A stretch of DNA of 64,000 bases from Neptunomonas qingdaonensis (GCF_900113275.1 NZ_FOOU01000010.1:62001-126000), one strand, 5' to 3'. Positions 46,252 to 55,406 are shown, numbered from the stretch's first letter. Translations and numbers: made by a program. The notes: generated by a model from the sequence alone, not told the origin.

Positions 46252-47910
46252 ATGTATCAGTATAATGAAGTCGACCAGACCCTGGTTGATGAGCGCGTCG
46301 AACAGTATCGTGATCAGACACGTCGCTATCTGGCAGGAGAACTGCCGGAGGATGAATTTCTTGTCTTGCGACTGATGAATGGCCTTTATATTCAACGCTA
46401 TGCACCGATGTTGAGAGTGGCTATCCCTTATGGTCTGATCTCTTCAGAGCAGTTACGTAAATTGGCACATATTGCCCGTACTTATGATAAAGGCTATGCG
46501 CACTTTACCACCCGTACGAATATTCAGTTTAACTGGCCTAAGCTGGAAGAGGTACCAGATATCCTGGCTGAACTGGCTCAGGTGCAGATGCATGCGATTC
46601 AGACGTCGGGTAACTGTATTCGTAATACGACGACAGATCCTTACTCCGGTGTTTATGCGGGTGAGTTGGAAGATCCGCGTGCCTATTGTGAAATTATCCG
46701 TCAATGGTCAACTCTGCACCCTGAGTTTGCCTATTTACCACGTAAGTTCAAAATCGCCGTGACCGGTGGTGCGGAAGACCGTGCGGCCTCACAGGTTCAC
46801 GATATTGGTCTGCATCTGGTGCAGAACGATGCAGGTGAAATAGGTTTTGAAGTGTTGGTGGGTGGTGGTTTGGGACGTACACCTGTGATCGGTAAAAAGA
46901 TCCGTGACTTCCTGCCTAAAGAGCATCTGTTAACCTATCTTGATGCCATTTTACGTGTTTATAACCTTAAAGGGCGGCGTGACAACAAGTATAAAGCACG
47001 TATTAAAATACTGGTTAATGCTTTGGGTGCTGACGAGTTCCGCCGTTTGGTTGAAGAAGAGTGGGAATACTCACGCGGTGGTGAACTGACATTAACGGAT
47101 GCAGAAATTGCACGTGCTAAGTCATTCTTTAAGCCATTTGATTATGATGCTAACGCCGCTGCAGATACCTCATTTGAGCAGCAACGTGCATCAGACAGCG
47201 CCTTTAATACCTGGTACGAACGTAATACGGTAGACCATAAGGTGCCTGGATATCGCATTGCGATTGTCTCCCTTAAGCCTTACCTGAAACCCGCTGGTGA
47301 TATTACTGATACCCAGATGGAGTTGGTTGCTGACCTGGCTGAAAAATACAGCTTTGGTGAAATACGATCGACTCATGATCAGAATCTGGTATTGGCTGAT
47401 GTTAAAAAGTCAGATCTTTATGCGGTATGGCAGGCGCTGGATTCGAACAATTTAGCACGTCCGAATATCGGTACATTATTAGATATGATCGTTTGTCCCG
47501 GCTTTGATTTTTGTGCGCTGGCGAATGCTAAGACATTGAATATTGCTGATCAGATTAATGAACGCTTTGATGATCTTGACCATCTTTATGACCTGGGTGA
47601 TATCCAACTGAATATGTCAGGTTGTATCAATGCATGCGGTCATCACCATGTGGCCGACATCGGTATTTTGGGTGTCGATAAAAAAGGTGAAGATTGGTAT
47701 CAGATCACCTTGGGCGGGTCTTCCCGGGAAGATGCGTCATTAGGCAAAGTGTTGGGTAAATCGGTTGCCGCTGATGATGTTGCTAATACACTAGAGAAGA
47801 TCTTGGAGGTGTTCGTAGAGCAGCGACAAGAAGAAGAATTATTCCGTGATACGTTTAAACGTGTCGGTATCGATCCGTTCAAGGAGAATGTTTATGCCGT
47901 TGCTCATTAA
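46252..47910 (+). CDS. cysI: Sulfite reductase hemoprotein (nitrite/sulfite reductase family)
   Basis: 552 aa. Reduces sulfite to sulfide with a siroheme coupled to a [4Fe-4S] cluster. Two ferredoxin-like/SiR half-domains: TSGNCIRNTTTDPYSG near residue 117-132, and the cluster ligands CPGFDFC plus NMSGCINACGHHH in the C-terminal half (C-x5-C ... C-x3-C). It is the Pseudomonas-like single-polypeptide type rather than the E. coli CysI that needs CysJ. No flavoprotein partner gene is in the window. Confidence 0.95.
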   Translation: MYQYNEVDQTLVDERVEQYRDQTRRYLAGELPEDEFLVLRLMNGLYIQRYAPMLRVAIPYGLISSEQLRKLAHIARTYDKGYAHFTTRTNIQFNWPKLEEVPDILAELAQVQMHAIQTSGNCIRNTTTDPYSGVYAGELEDPRAYCEIIRQWSTLHPEFAYLPRKFKIAVTGGAEDRAASQVHDIGLHLVQNDAGEIGFEVLVGGGLGRTPVIGKKIRDFLPKEHLLTYLDAILRVYNLKGRRDNKYKARIKILVNALGADEFRRLVEEEWEYSRGGELTLTDAEIARAKSFFKPFDYDANAAADTSFEQQRASDSAFNTWYERNTVDHKVPGYRIAIVSLKPYLKPAGDITDTQMELVADLAEKYSFGEIRSTHDQNLVLADVKKSDLYAVWQALDSNNLARPNIGTLLDMIVCPGFDFCALANAKTLNIADQINERFDDLDHLYDLGDIQLNMSGCINACGHHHVADIGILGVDKKGEDWYQITLGGSSREDASLGKVLGKSVAADDVANTLEKILEVFVEQRQEEELFRDTFKRVGIDPFKENVYAVAH

Positions 47911-48397
47911 TCAAAAAATTGTTGAGAACGACAGCTGGCAGCTGGTTGATATTGAGGCGCTGGAGCAACTTCAGGACCTTTCTGATGCTGATATTCAGGG
48001 CGATATAATAGTCCCGCTGGCATTTTATCTGGAGCATCGCGATCAGTTATTGAGCCGTTCGGGCCGTTTAGGTCTGCAAGTGAATGGTGATGACGATTTA
48101 GCAGCATTGTATGCAGAGCAAGCCAATGTTGCGTTGATTGCCGTTGAGTTCCCGACTTTTAGAGATGGACGTGGTTTTAGTATTGCCCGTCAGTTGGTTC
48201 GTATTGGCTTTGCCGGCGAGATACGTGCGGTCGGAGATGTTGCGCGTGACCGTTTAGCGCACATGCAAAGCTGTGGGTTTAATGCATTTTTAATCCCTGA
48301 AGATCGCTTTTCTGAAGAAGATTTAAGTGCTTTTGCTGAAGTGAGTGTTAATTATCAGGGCACTGTGGCTGACCCACGGCCAATTTTTCGCCGCTGA
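47894..48397 (+). CDS. DUF934 family protein
   Basis: 167 aa. It matches the DUF934 proteins that regularly follow this type of cysI: LLINQKIVENDSWQLVD, VALIAVEFPTFRDGRGFSIARQLVRIGFAGEIRAVGDV, RDRLAHMQSCGFNAFLI. Probably an accessory or electron-transfer partner of sulfite reductase; biochemically unproven as far as I know. ATG at 47894 has AAGGAG before it and overlaps cysI by 17 bases. Confidence 0.9.
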   Translation: MPLLINQKIVENDSWQLVDIEALEQLQDLSDADIQGDIIVPLAFYLEHRDQLLSRSGRLGLQVNGDDDLAALYAEQANVALIAVEFPTFRDGRGFSIARQLVRIGFAGEIRAVGDVARDRLAHMQSCGFNAFLIPEDRFSEEDLSAFAEVSVNYQGTVADPRPIFRR

Positions 48398-48420
48398 TTC
48401 TAGTGTCAGAGCTAATATTT

Positions 48421-48449
48421 CAGAGCTGAAATCTATAGATTCAGCTCTG
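48421..48449 (+). promoter_or_regulatory. Leader hairpin directly before the cysH ribosome site
   Basis: CAGAGCTGAA (48421-48430) pairs perfectly with TTCAGCTCTG (48440-48449) around a 9-base loop. The ribosome site AAGGAG starts 5 bases later. It may protect a processed 5' end or tune cysH translation; no T-run follows, so it is not a terminator. Confidence 0.5.
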
Positions 48450-48469
48450 CACGAAGGAGAAAGAATACA

Positions 48470-49093
48470 ATGAGTATTGATCTGGTTGCTGCTAATAAAG
48501 CGCTCGAAGGTAAGACTCCACAAGAGATCATTGCATGGGCTATTGCTCAATCTGTAAATCCATTGGTGACAACCAATTTTCGCCCCTACGAGTCTGTGAT
48601 ACTGCATATGGCCGTTCAGGCAAAGCCGGACATAAAAGTGTTATGGGTAGATTCGGGTTATAACACCTCAGCGACTTATCGCTTTGCTGAAAAGATGATT
48701 CAGGACTTCAACCTGAATGTGGAAACCTATATACCGCAGCAGACATCCGCCCGTCGCAACGTCTTGATGAAAGGCATTCCTGATGTTGACGATCCTCAAC
48801 ATGATGAATTTACACGTCAGGTTAAACTTGAGCCTTTCCAGCGGGCGCTGGCTGAAATGAAACCCGATTTGTGGTTAAACGCGATCCGTAAGGATCAAAC
48901 GGAATTCCGTAACTCGTTAGAGATTGTCTCGGCAAGTAAAGATGGCATCATTAAGGTTGCGCCATTGTTTAATTGGACAGAAGCGGATCTTGAAGCGTAT
49001 CTGGCAGAACACAATTTGCCAAATGAGCATGATTATTTTGATCCAACCAAAGCGATTGAAACCCGTGAGTGTGGTTTGCACACCCAGCTGTAA
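48470..49093 (+). CDS. cysH: Phosphoadenylyl-sulfate (PAPS) reductase, short form
   Basis: 207 aa. Reduces PAPS to sulfite with thioredoxin or glutaredoxin. LWVDSGYNTSATYRFAEKM is the PP-loop-fold core, and the C-terminal ECGLHTQL has the nucleophilic cysteine (200-204). The paired cysteines that hold a [4Fe-4S] cluster in APS reductases are absent (SARRNVLMKG in that region), so PAPS rather than APS should be the substrate. It is shorter than E. coli CysH (244 aa). Confidence 0.92.
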   Translation: MSIDLVAANKALEGKTPQEIIAWAIAQSVNPLVTTNFRPYESVILHMAVQAKPDIKVLWVDSGYNTSATYRFAEKMIQDFNLNVETYIPQQTSARRNVLMKGIPDVDDPQHDEFTRQVKLEPFQRALAEMKPDLWLNAIRKDQTEFRNSLEIVSASKDGIIKVAPLFNWTEADLEAYLAEHNLPNEHDYFDPTKAIETRECGLHTQL

Positions 49094-49204
49094 AGATCTC
49101 AAATAACGATATTTGCATATAAATCAAGCAATGAGCCTGATCTAATCAGTGGTATTTAGCCGGATTATGCTAATCTGGGCTCATCAACTGACGGAGGGTT
49201 CATT

Positions 49205-50653
49205 GTGGATTTTTTACCTCTCTTTTTTAATCTCAAATCTCGCCAGGTACTGTTAATCGGTGGTGGTGATATCGCATTACGTAAAGCACGCCTGCTTAAG
49301 CGTGCGGGTGTTTTTCTGACGGTGGTTTCGCATACCGTTGAAGACGAATTAAAAGCCATGTTAGTCGATGCCCACGATCAAATTATCATTGGTGAATACC
49401 ATAGCGGGCTGTTAGACGGAAAAACACTCGTCGTGGCGGCCACAGATGACCGCAGTCTGCACGAACGTGTGCATTTTGATGCGATAGAACGCAATATACC
49501 CATCAATGTGGTTGATACGCCTTCCCTGTGTACATTTATTTTTCCTGCGATTGTTGATCGTTCTCCCATCGTTATTGGGATCTCTTCGGGTGGCGAATCT
49601 CCGGTGTTGGCACGCTTGTTACGCGCGCGTCTGGAAACACTCATCCCTAATGGATACAGCCGTCTTGGCGCTTTGGTAGGGCGTTTTCGTCATCAGGTCA
49701 AAGCAACCTTTGGATCAGTCAATCAGCGCCGCCGGTTCTGGGAACATGTGCTGGAAGGTCAGATTGCAGAAAAAGTATTTTCCGGACGAGATGATGAAGC
49801 TGAAGCGTTATTAAAAGCGGCCATCGACAAAGGTGAAACCGGACATCAGGTTGGCGAGGTCTATCTGGTCGGGGCGGGTCCGGGTGATCCGGAGCTGTTG
49901 ACCTTTAAAGCGTTGCGATTGATGCAGCAGGCCGATGTAGTCTTTTACGATAACCTGGTGTCAGCCGAGGTGCTGGATTTGTGTCGCCGAGATGCTGATC
50001 TAATCTATGTCGGCAAAAAACGAGATAATCATGCGGTGCCACAAGACGGTATCAATGCACTGCTGGTTCAACATGCGCAGCAGGGTAAGCGTGTTGTCCG
50101 GCTAAAAGGCGGTGATCCTTTTATTTTTGGGCGTGGGGGAGAGGAGCTGGAAACACTAAAATCGCACGGTATACCGTTTCAGGTTGTACCGGGGATTACG
50201 GCTGCCAGTGCCTGTTCAACCTATGCAGGCATACCTCTGACACACCGTGGTTATGCGCAGTCGGTTAAATTTGTCACCGGGCAACTGAAGAATCGTAAAG
50301 ATAAATTGAATTTTGCTGAGCTGGTACATCCCAATCAAACCGTGGTGTTTTATATGGGACTGCATACGTTACCTACCTTGGCTGAGGGGTTAATTGAGCA
50401 TGGTAAGCCCGGGAGTACACCGGTAGCCATTGTCTCAAAAGGTACGGCGGCGGATCAGAAAGTATTGACAGGAACCTTGGCGGATATCGCAGAGAAACAG
50501 GCCAAAGCTCAGTTAGAGGCGCCCGCTCTGATTATTGTCGGTGAGGTTGTTGCGTTGCAGGAACAGCTGGCGTGGTTTGGCGATAAAGTCGATGAGCAGA
50601 ATATAACGCATGCACTGGGTATGATTAAAGGGGAAGATAAGTCATCCTGTTAA
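49205..50653 (+). CDS. cysG: Siroheme synthase (CysG, trifunctional)
   Basis: 482 aa; GTG start after GGAGGG. The N-terminal part (about 1-210) is precorrin-2 dehydrogenase/sirohydrochlorin ferrochelatase: LIGGGDIALRKARLLKRAG, VVAATDDRSLHERV, GISSGGESPVLARLLRARLE. The C-terminal part is uroporphyrinogen III methyltransferase: VYLVGAGPGDPELLTFKAL, VRLKGGDPFIFGRGGEE and PGITAASACSTYAGIPLTHRGYAQSV. It makes the siroheme needed by CysI. E. coli CysG is 457 aa; the extra residues are at the C-terminus. Confidence 0.97.
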   Translation: MDFLPLFFNLKSRQVLLIGGGDIALRKARLLKRAGVFLTVVSHTVEDELKAMLVDAHDQIIIGEYHSGLLDGKTLVVAATDDRSLHERVHFDAIERNIPINVVDTPSLCTFIFPAIVDRSPIVIGISSGGESPVLARLLRARLETLIPNGYSRLGALVGRFRHQVKATFGSVNQRRRFWEHVLEGQIAEKVFSGRDDEAEALLKAAIDKGETGHQVGEVYLVGAGPGDPELLTFKALRLMQQADVVFYDNLVSAEVLDLCRRDADLIYVGKKRDNHAVPQDGINALLVQHAQQGKRVVRLKGGDPFIFGRGGEELETLKSHGIPFQVVPGITAASACSTYAGIPLTHRGYAQSVKFVTGQLKNRKDKLNFAELVHPNQTVVFYMGLHTLPTLAEGLIEHGKPGSTPVAIVSKGTAADQKVLTGTLADIAEKQAKAQLEAPALIIVGEVVALQEQLAWFGDKVDEQNITHALGMIKGEDKSSC

Positions 50654-50724
50654 ATTTGAAACGCAGAAAACATAGCTGATCGGCGTTTTTGAAAATCGCT
50701 ATCGAAAAATAATAAGGAAGATAA

Positions 50725-50970
50725 ATGATGAGTGAAAAAGCTGTGATTGCGCAAAAAGCGCCGTATGCTACAGATGTAGTGGCTGGAGAACGTTATCGCT
50801 GGTGTGCTTGCGGACAAAGTAAGCGACAGCCATTTTGTGATGGTTCACATAAAGGCAGTGGTATAAGACCTGTTTCCTTTACTGCAGAAAAGACAGAAAC
50901 AGTATATTTGTGTGGATGTAAACAAACAAAGAACCAGCCTATGTGTGATGGGACTCATAAGTCTTTGTAA
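50725..50970 (+). CDS. CDGSH iron-sulfur domain protein with two motifs
   Basis: 81 aa. Two CDGSH-type [2Fe-2S] motifs: CACGQSKRQPFCDGSH and CGCKQTKNQPMCDGTH, each C-x-C-x9-CDG[ST]H. Small soluble iron-sulfur protein, probably redox-active; the role is unknown. Start ATG with AAGGAAG just before it; the ATG at 50728 is equivalent. Confidence 0.9.
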   Translation: MMSEKAVIAQKAPYATDVVAGERYRWCACGQSKRQPFCDGSHKGSGIRPVSFTAEKTETVYLCGCKQTKNQPMCDGTHKSL

Positions 50971-50983
50971 GCATTATTAAGCG

Positions 50984-51015
50984 GGACTGTTACGACTATT
51001 GTGAAGCAGTCCTTT
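50984..51015 (+). terminator. Weak terminator-like hairpin after the CDGSH gene
   Basis: GGACTG (50984-50989) pairs with CAGTCC (51007-51012), a 6-bp stem with a 17-base loop, followed by TTTGTG. It is weak and may be only partly effective. Confidence 0.35.
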
Positions 51016-51044
51016 GTGTATGAGTTTTTCAGGGAGGGGGTTCG

Positions 51045-52253
51045 ATGCGTCTGAAGGTTCAGTTTGAAAGTAACGGACATAGGTTGGCAGGGCTGCTCGA
51101 AACCCCGGAAACAGCGATTCGTTGCTATGCACTGTTTGCACACTGCTTTACCTGCGGTAAAGATATTGCGGCCGCTTCGCATATTGCACGGGCGCTCACC
51201 GGAAAAGGTATTGCGGTACTCCGTTTTGATTTTACGGGGTTAGGTAATAGTGATGGCGATTTTGCGAATACGCACTTTTCATCCAATATTCAAGATCTGC
51301 TGGCGGCCACAGAGTTTTTGCGCCAGGAGTATCAGGCTCCTGCAATTTTGATCGGTCATAGCTTAGGCGGGGCTGCTGTACTGGCTATAGCTGCGGGGGT
51401 GCCTGAAGCACAAGCGGTGGTCACCATCGGGGCTCCGCATAATGCTAAACATGTGGTACATAATTTTGCAGCATCATTAGATGAAATTCATGCTAAGGGT
51501 GAAGCTGAGGTGTGTTTGGGGTCGCGTAAGTTTCTGATCAAAAAGCAGTTTATAGATGATATTGAGACGCATACGGATAATGATATTGGTAAATTAAAAA
51601 AAGCCTTATTAGTCATGCACTCGCCGCTGGATGAAATCGTACCTATTTCGGAAGCAGAAAAAATATATCGTAATGCCAAGCACCCTAAAAGCTTCGTAAG
51701 TCTGGATGATGCAGACCACTTGCTGACAAAAAAGAAAGACTCCGAATATGTGGCAGAAACGATTGCTGGTTGGGCCAGCCGTTATCTGCCTGAATCTGAA
51801 AATCATCATCTTGATGTTAAAAAAGGTCATGTGATGGTAGAAGAAAAAAATCATGTGTTCAGTCAGCATGTCAGCAGTGATAGTCATTATTGGTTAGCCG
51901 ATGAACCAGTGGCTGTTGGCGGTGGAAATACAGGTCCTGATCCATATGAGCATTTGCTGGCGGGCTTAGGTGCCTGTACATCAATGACAGTGCGTATGTA
52001 TGCATCCCGCAAAAAAATACCCTTACAGCACGTAAGAGTGGAACTGAGTCATAGTCGTAATCATTTTCGAGACTGTGAAAGCTGCGATGAAAAACCACAG
52101 GCAATCGAAGTGATAGAGCGTAAAGTAACCCTGCTGGGGGATCTCACTGAGGAACAGAGGCAAAAACTGTTGGAGATCGCCGATAAGTGCCCTGTACATA
52201 AAACCTTACACAGCAATCTTCAGGTAAAAACCCGGTTAATTGAACAGGAATGA
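51045..52253 (+). CDS. Alpha/beta hydrolase fused to OsmC-like peroxiredoxin
   Basis: 402 aa. The N-terminal serine hydrolase (about 1-250) has the nucleophile elbow GHSLGGAAV, the Asp region HSPLDEIVP and the His in [10 protein letters not shown]. The OsmC domain (about 265-400) has [22 protein letters not shown] and the reactive second cysteine in [10 protein letters not shown]. The fusion recurs in bacteria and is probably for handling organic hydroperoxides or acyl thiols; the exact substrate is unknown. The start is ATG at 51045 after GGGAGGGGG, no leader. Confidence 0.92.
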   Translation: MRLKVQFESNGHRLAGLLETPETAIRCYALFAHCFTCGKDIAAASHIARALTGKGIAVLRFDFTGLGNSDGDFANTHFSSNIQDLLAATEFLRQEYQAPAILIGHSLGGAAVLAIAAGVPEAQAVVTIGAPHNAKHVVHNFAASLDEIHAKGEAEVCLGSRKFLIKKQFIDDIETHTDNDIGKLKKALLVMHSPLDEIVPISEAEKIYRNAKHPKSFVSLDDADHLLTKKKDSEYVAETIAGWASRYLPESENHHLDVKKGHVMVEEKNHVFSQHVSSDSHYWLADEPVAVGGGNTGPDPYEHLLAGLGACTSMTVRMYASRKKIPLQHVRVELSHSRNHFRDCESCDEKPQAIEVIERKVTLLGDLTEEQRQKLLEIADKCPVHKTLHSNLQVKTRLIEQE

Positions 52254-52269
52254 GAGACTGGCAGGAGGC

Positions 52270-52310
52270 GTACTGGCTTCACTTAATAGAGCTTATAAGG
52301 AAGCCAGTAC
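52270..52310. terminator. Long-loop hairpin between convergent genes
   Basis: GTACTGGCTTC (52270-52280) pairs perfectly with GAAGCCAGTAC (52300-52310) over a 19-base loop. It lies between the stop codons of two convergent genes. It is probably a shared transcription stop, but the classical T-run is only TGTTTT further on. Confidence 0.4.
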
Positions 52311-52331
52311 TGCACGTGTTTTATCCAAGGT

Positions 52332-52366
52332 GGTTATGAAAATCGGTTATGAAGCTCGGTTATGAA
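52332..52366. repeat. Three 13-bp-spaced copies of GGTTATGAA at the SRPBCC gene end
   Basis: GGTTATGAA occurs at 52332, 52345 and 52358, exactly 13 bases apart. The third overlaps the stop codon of the SRPBCC gene, so this short array straddles the gene's 3' end. Slippage-derived tandem duplication is the simplest explanation. Confidence 0.6.
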
Positions 52367-52788
52367 AAGTGTAGTTTCAATGACGCCAGCAAGCCTGCAT
52401 AGATTGGGTTACAAAAGTCAGCGACCTCGTCAGGATCAGTAGAATCGAAAGATGATGACCATTCTACAAATGTACTGTTTGAATCAGTGACAGGTGATAA
52501 TTTCACTTTGCCGATATAGTTTTGTACAGCGTCTTTAGCGACGGGGCCGGGACCATCATCAATACTGTAAGTGAAATTGAATTGTGAATTATCGATCGAC
52601 AGCAGTGTTTCATGAAATGCATTGTTGAGCACACGTTGCGCACCAATTTCATCGCTATTTTTGCTGCCAACTTTGTCGGTCGACGTAACAACCGCTGAAT
52701 CCCACGATAAATCATGAAAGTTTTTTATTGTTTGCCACACCCGTTCAATTGGTGCGTCGATGACTGTCGAATTATAACATTTACCCAT
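52360..52788 (-). CDS. SRPBCC (polyketide cyclase/START-like) family protein
   Basis: 142 aa. Opens with NSTVIDAPIERVWQTIKNFHDLSWDSAV and continues GAQRVLNNAFHETLLSID, FNFTYSIDDGPGP and TFVEWSSSFDS, the layout of the SRPBCC ligand-binding fold. Cytoplasmic; the bound ligand is unknown. Good ribosome site (AAAGGGGAA). It stands alone on the reverse strand. Confidence 0.82.
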   Translation of the reverse strand: MGKCYNSTVIDAPIERVWQTIKNFHDLSWDSAVVTSTDKVGSKNSDEIGAQRVLNNAFHETLLSIDNSQFNFTYSIDDGPGPVAKDAVQNYIGKVKLSPVTDSNSTFVEWSSSFDSTDPDEVADFCNPIYAGLLASLKLHFS

Positions 52789-53050
52789 TGTGTTCCCCTT
52801 TATTGGAATCGCGACCAGTTCTTATTATCATTATTGTCTTCAGATAACGAATATTTACTAAAACAGATAGAAGACAAGCTGTTGTGAAAGATTCAAGATG
52901 CTTTCACTGTATGTCAACGAACATAGCATAAGGTCGGCTGTTAATGCCTTAGCTCAGAAGTTTAATAGTGGGCCTTCTTTAGTACAGGGTGCCCTCAGAT
53001 ACATCTTCTGATTTTCATGAGAATAATTCCAGATTCAACTTCATATTCGT

Positions 53051-53938
53051 TTATTCTTCTTTATGACTACCAAATATCTTTTTAAGTTTATCTTTCATAA
53101 AAAATAAAATAACTCCAAATATACTGACCAGAAGGGCCTCCCAGAACTCAAGTAACTTGCTCCACAAGACGTTCAGTAACGTGAAGCCTTTTTCTTCAGC
53201 AACCCCACGCAGGTCGACACTAACGACAACATCCAGCGTTGCTGTTGTACGTGGAATAGGAGGGCCACTGCAGTCAGCGGTTTCAAATAGGTTAACATTG
53301 GCTCCCACCTTATAAGTGCCGGGTTTTTCAGGCGTGATTTGAAACCTGACTTCTGATCCCTGAGGATGTATTTTTATACATTGAGCCTCTTTGGGGGTGA
53401 TAACAAACTCAGGTGCAAACGCCTCTACTTTCGCTGTTTCACCAACCGCCGGCAGCGAAGTACTATCGCTCGTCATGTTGGCTGGGAATTGAGGATCGAA
53501 GAGACTGCTGCCAATCCAGACTCTTAATTCGCCTACCGGTCCAGGTAGCGTTAATTCAGTGCTGGCGGCAACTTCAACCTTGTAGTCTTCCAGTGGAGAG
53601 GCTGGCCCAACAATGACAGGTGCTTCCATTACTGATGGTTCAAATGGAGGCGAGGGTGAAGGTGAGGGTATAGGTAATGGCGCGGCTTCTATTGCAACTG
53701 GCTCGGGGACTTGTGGTGGTGTTGCTTCGTCGGGGAGGGCAAGCCCTGCCGTTTCAGGTTTTTTGTCTACATCTTCGACAGGAGATATATCAGAATTATT
53801 GGGTGTTACTGTTCCATTGGATTTATTTTCTTCAGCTGATTCGTTAGCTTCCTGCGAGCAGGCTGATAAAAATATAATTATCCACACAAGCATTAAAGCT
53901 TGTAAGGTTGGTTGTGATAATTTGTACTGGGCTTGCAT
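53051..53938 (-). CDS. Predicted lipoprotein with proline-rich linker and C-terminal membrane helix
   Basis: 295 aa. Signal peptide with lipobox LSAC (Cys27), then an acidic and Asn/Pro/Glu-rich linker (about 28-115, with SPSPSPP), a beta-rich domain (about 125-243; ELRVWIGSSLFDPQFP, EVRFQITPEKPGTYKV) with cysteines near 187 and 223, and a C-terminal hydrophobic segment (about 268-281) with a basic tail. A lipid-anchored N-terminus plus a C-terminal helix is unusual. I do not recognise the family. The ATG at 53938 has AGGAG in front. It is 133 bases downstream of the M15 peptidase gene on the same strand. Confidence 0.72.
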   Translation of the reverse strand: MQAQYKLSQPTLQALMLVWIIIFLSACSQEANESAEENKSNGTVTPNNSDISPVEDVDKKPETAGLALPDEATPPQVPEPVAIEAAPLPIPSPSPSPPFEPSVMEAPVIVGPASPLEDYKVEVAASTELTLPGPVGELRVWIGSSLFDPQFPANMTSDSTSLPAVGETAKVEAFAPEFVITPKEAQCIKIHPQGSEVRFQITPEKPGTYKVGANVNLFETADCSGPPIPRTTATLDVVVSVDLRGVAEEKGFTLLNVLWSKLLEFWEALLVSIFGVILFFMKDKLKKIFGSHKEE

Positions 53939-54071
53939 CAATAGACTCCTGTAGGGATGTTAATACTGAAGCGCATCCGTCATTATTTATGACCTTGCCA
54001 AGGCCTCCCGTTTTAGTTACCTCACACAGGCAATAGCCGGCCAGGAATTACCCAGCTCTGGCAATACCCGG

Positions 54072-54677
54072 TCATGCAATATAGGTTTCACCGCTTTCAA
54101 ACTTTGTACGCACGATGGCAATTGGAAATACTGTTTTCAATTGATAGTGGGGTGTGTCCGGAAAGGATCGCCAGTTACCTCCCCATTCAAGGTGATCAGA
54201 AATACCGAATTCTGCGGCTTTTATGTAATCCTGATGGTTACTTGAGTAACCTCCATTGGCAGTGAAAATGCCGATATCCCAAGCGATGCCGAAGTTATGA
54301 TTACTTCTGCCACCACGTGCTTTTGTAACAATAGGGCCGGGATTGTTGTATCTGCCTTGGCGATAAAGTTTGTTTTGCTCGTCGTAGGTGCGTGTGCCTG
54401 AAATCATCTTAGCGTTGATATTATTACTTAGGAGCCGGTTCATAAAATGTCTGGCTTCTCGTTGGGCTTTAAGAGCGAGAGTGCAGATGTGTTTTTCAGT
54501 TCGATGGTCAAATGCACCGATCTGTTCCTTTAGTGCATCAGATCGCTGGTAGAATTCAGTGGCTCCTTTTTCTGTGAATTTACCCCAAATGCCATCCAGT
54601 GCTTTGTTATACAAACCTTCTGTTTTTAAGAGGCGTTGAAAGAAAAGTACATCATCTCCAAATAGTCCATAACTCAT
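54072..54677 (-). CDS. Endolysin-like M15 peptidase without signal peptide
   Basis: 201 aa. An N-terminal peptidoglycan-binding-like part (about 8-60, VLFFQRLLKTEGLYNKALDG) and an M15 metallopeptidase: SGTRTYDEQNKLYRQGR, zinc ligands H127 and D134 in SNHNFGIAWDIG, and H177 in TPHYQL, as in L-Ala-D-Glu or D-Ala-D-Ala peptidases of the endolysin kind. It should cut cell-wall stem peptides. No signal peptide is seen, so export must be by another route (lysis, secretion system) or the wall is not its target. Strong ribosome site (AAGGAG). No phage genes nearby. Confidence 0.8.
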   Translation of the reverse strand: MSYGLFGDDVLFFQRLLKTEGLYNKALDGIWGKFTEKGATEFYQRSDALKEQIGAFDHRTEKHICTLALKAQREARHFMNRLLSNNINAKMISGTRTYDEQNKLYRQGRYNNPGPIVTKARGGRSNHNFGIAWDIGIFTANGGYSSNHQDYIKAAEFGISDHLEWGGNWRSFPDTPHYQLKTVFPIAIVRTKFESGETYIA

Positions 54678-55406
54678 GACGTTCTCCTTATAGCTTGTTT
54701 GTAGTAAGTAGTTCGGAGTCGGTAGTTCGGAATTTCAGGTTGTTATTTACCTGTTCGCTTCTATTTCTCCTGATAATAGATTAATAATCTGCTTAGCGAC
54801 GACCTAAGGATGGCAGCGATGATATTGCCGTATTATCACTAAGCTGATTATTATAATTTTTCGATAATTGGTGTCTTGCTACCTTTATTGTGTGTTGATG
54901 AAAACATCTTTTTAATATATCCAAATAACAAATGCTTAGAATTTACCTTGTTATTATTTAAGCTTAAAGGGAGTGCTGTTGTCTAAGTTATTGAAATTTA
55001 GACTGTCTCTACTGGCGTTTGTTGTTGGTGCGCATTTTTTCAGATCGCATCGTGTTTGCAACACAGTGAGGGCATTATTTATAAATAATGAAGAATATAA
55101 ATTTGAAGGCAAACAAAACTTTGCGTGTGAAATCCATTTTTTCATTGCATCACCTACCGCTTTATTATTGCTTTAGGTAGCTTGTGTTTTTTTGACTGGC
55201 GCTATTTCATAAGACAAATCTATACTCTTTTTTGATTTTTATAGCAAACGTTTGTTCGGATCTTGTTTTCATATTAGCTGAGAATTGTATTTATAATGGT
55301 TAATGTTCTTTCTGGATTTTCATTAATAACCAAATAAAATCAAAATGTTATATCACTGTTATTTTAGTTTTAAATTGGGTTATAGAGTTTTTCCGACGTG
55401 TTTTTG
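54678..55406. other. AT-rich stretch without a convincing gene
   Basis: About 730 bases, clearly richer in A and T than the surroundings. Short overlapping open frames at about 54954-55176 lack a ribosome site and known motifs, so I call no gene. It separates the M15 peptidase (reverse) from the thioredoxin-like gene (forward) and thus must hold both promoters. Confidence 0.5.

Noticed and set aside
54072-54677. Prophage remnant indicated by the endolysin-like gene
   Set aside because: No holin, tail, capsid, integrase or attachment site lies within reach; a single endolysin-like gene is not enough.
54954-55176. Overlapping small open frames on both strands in the AT-rich spacer
   Set aside because: No ribosome site, no recognisable motif, non-ATG starts, and the two frames shadow each other.
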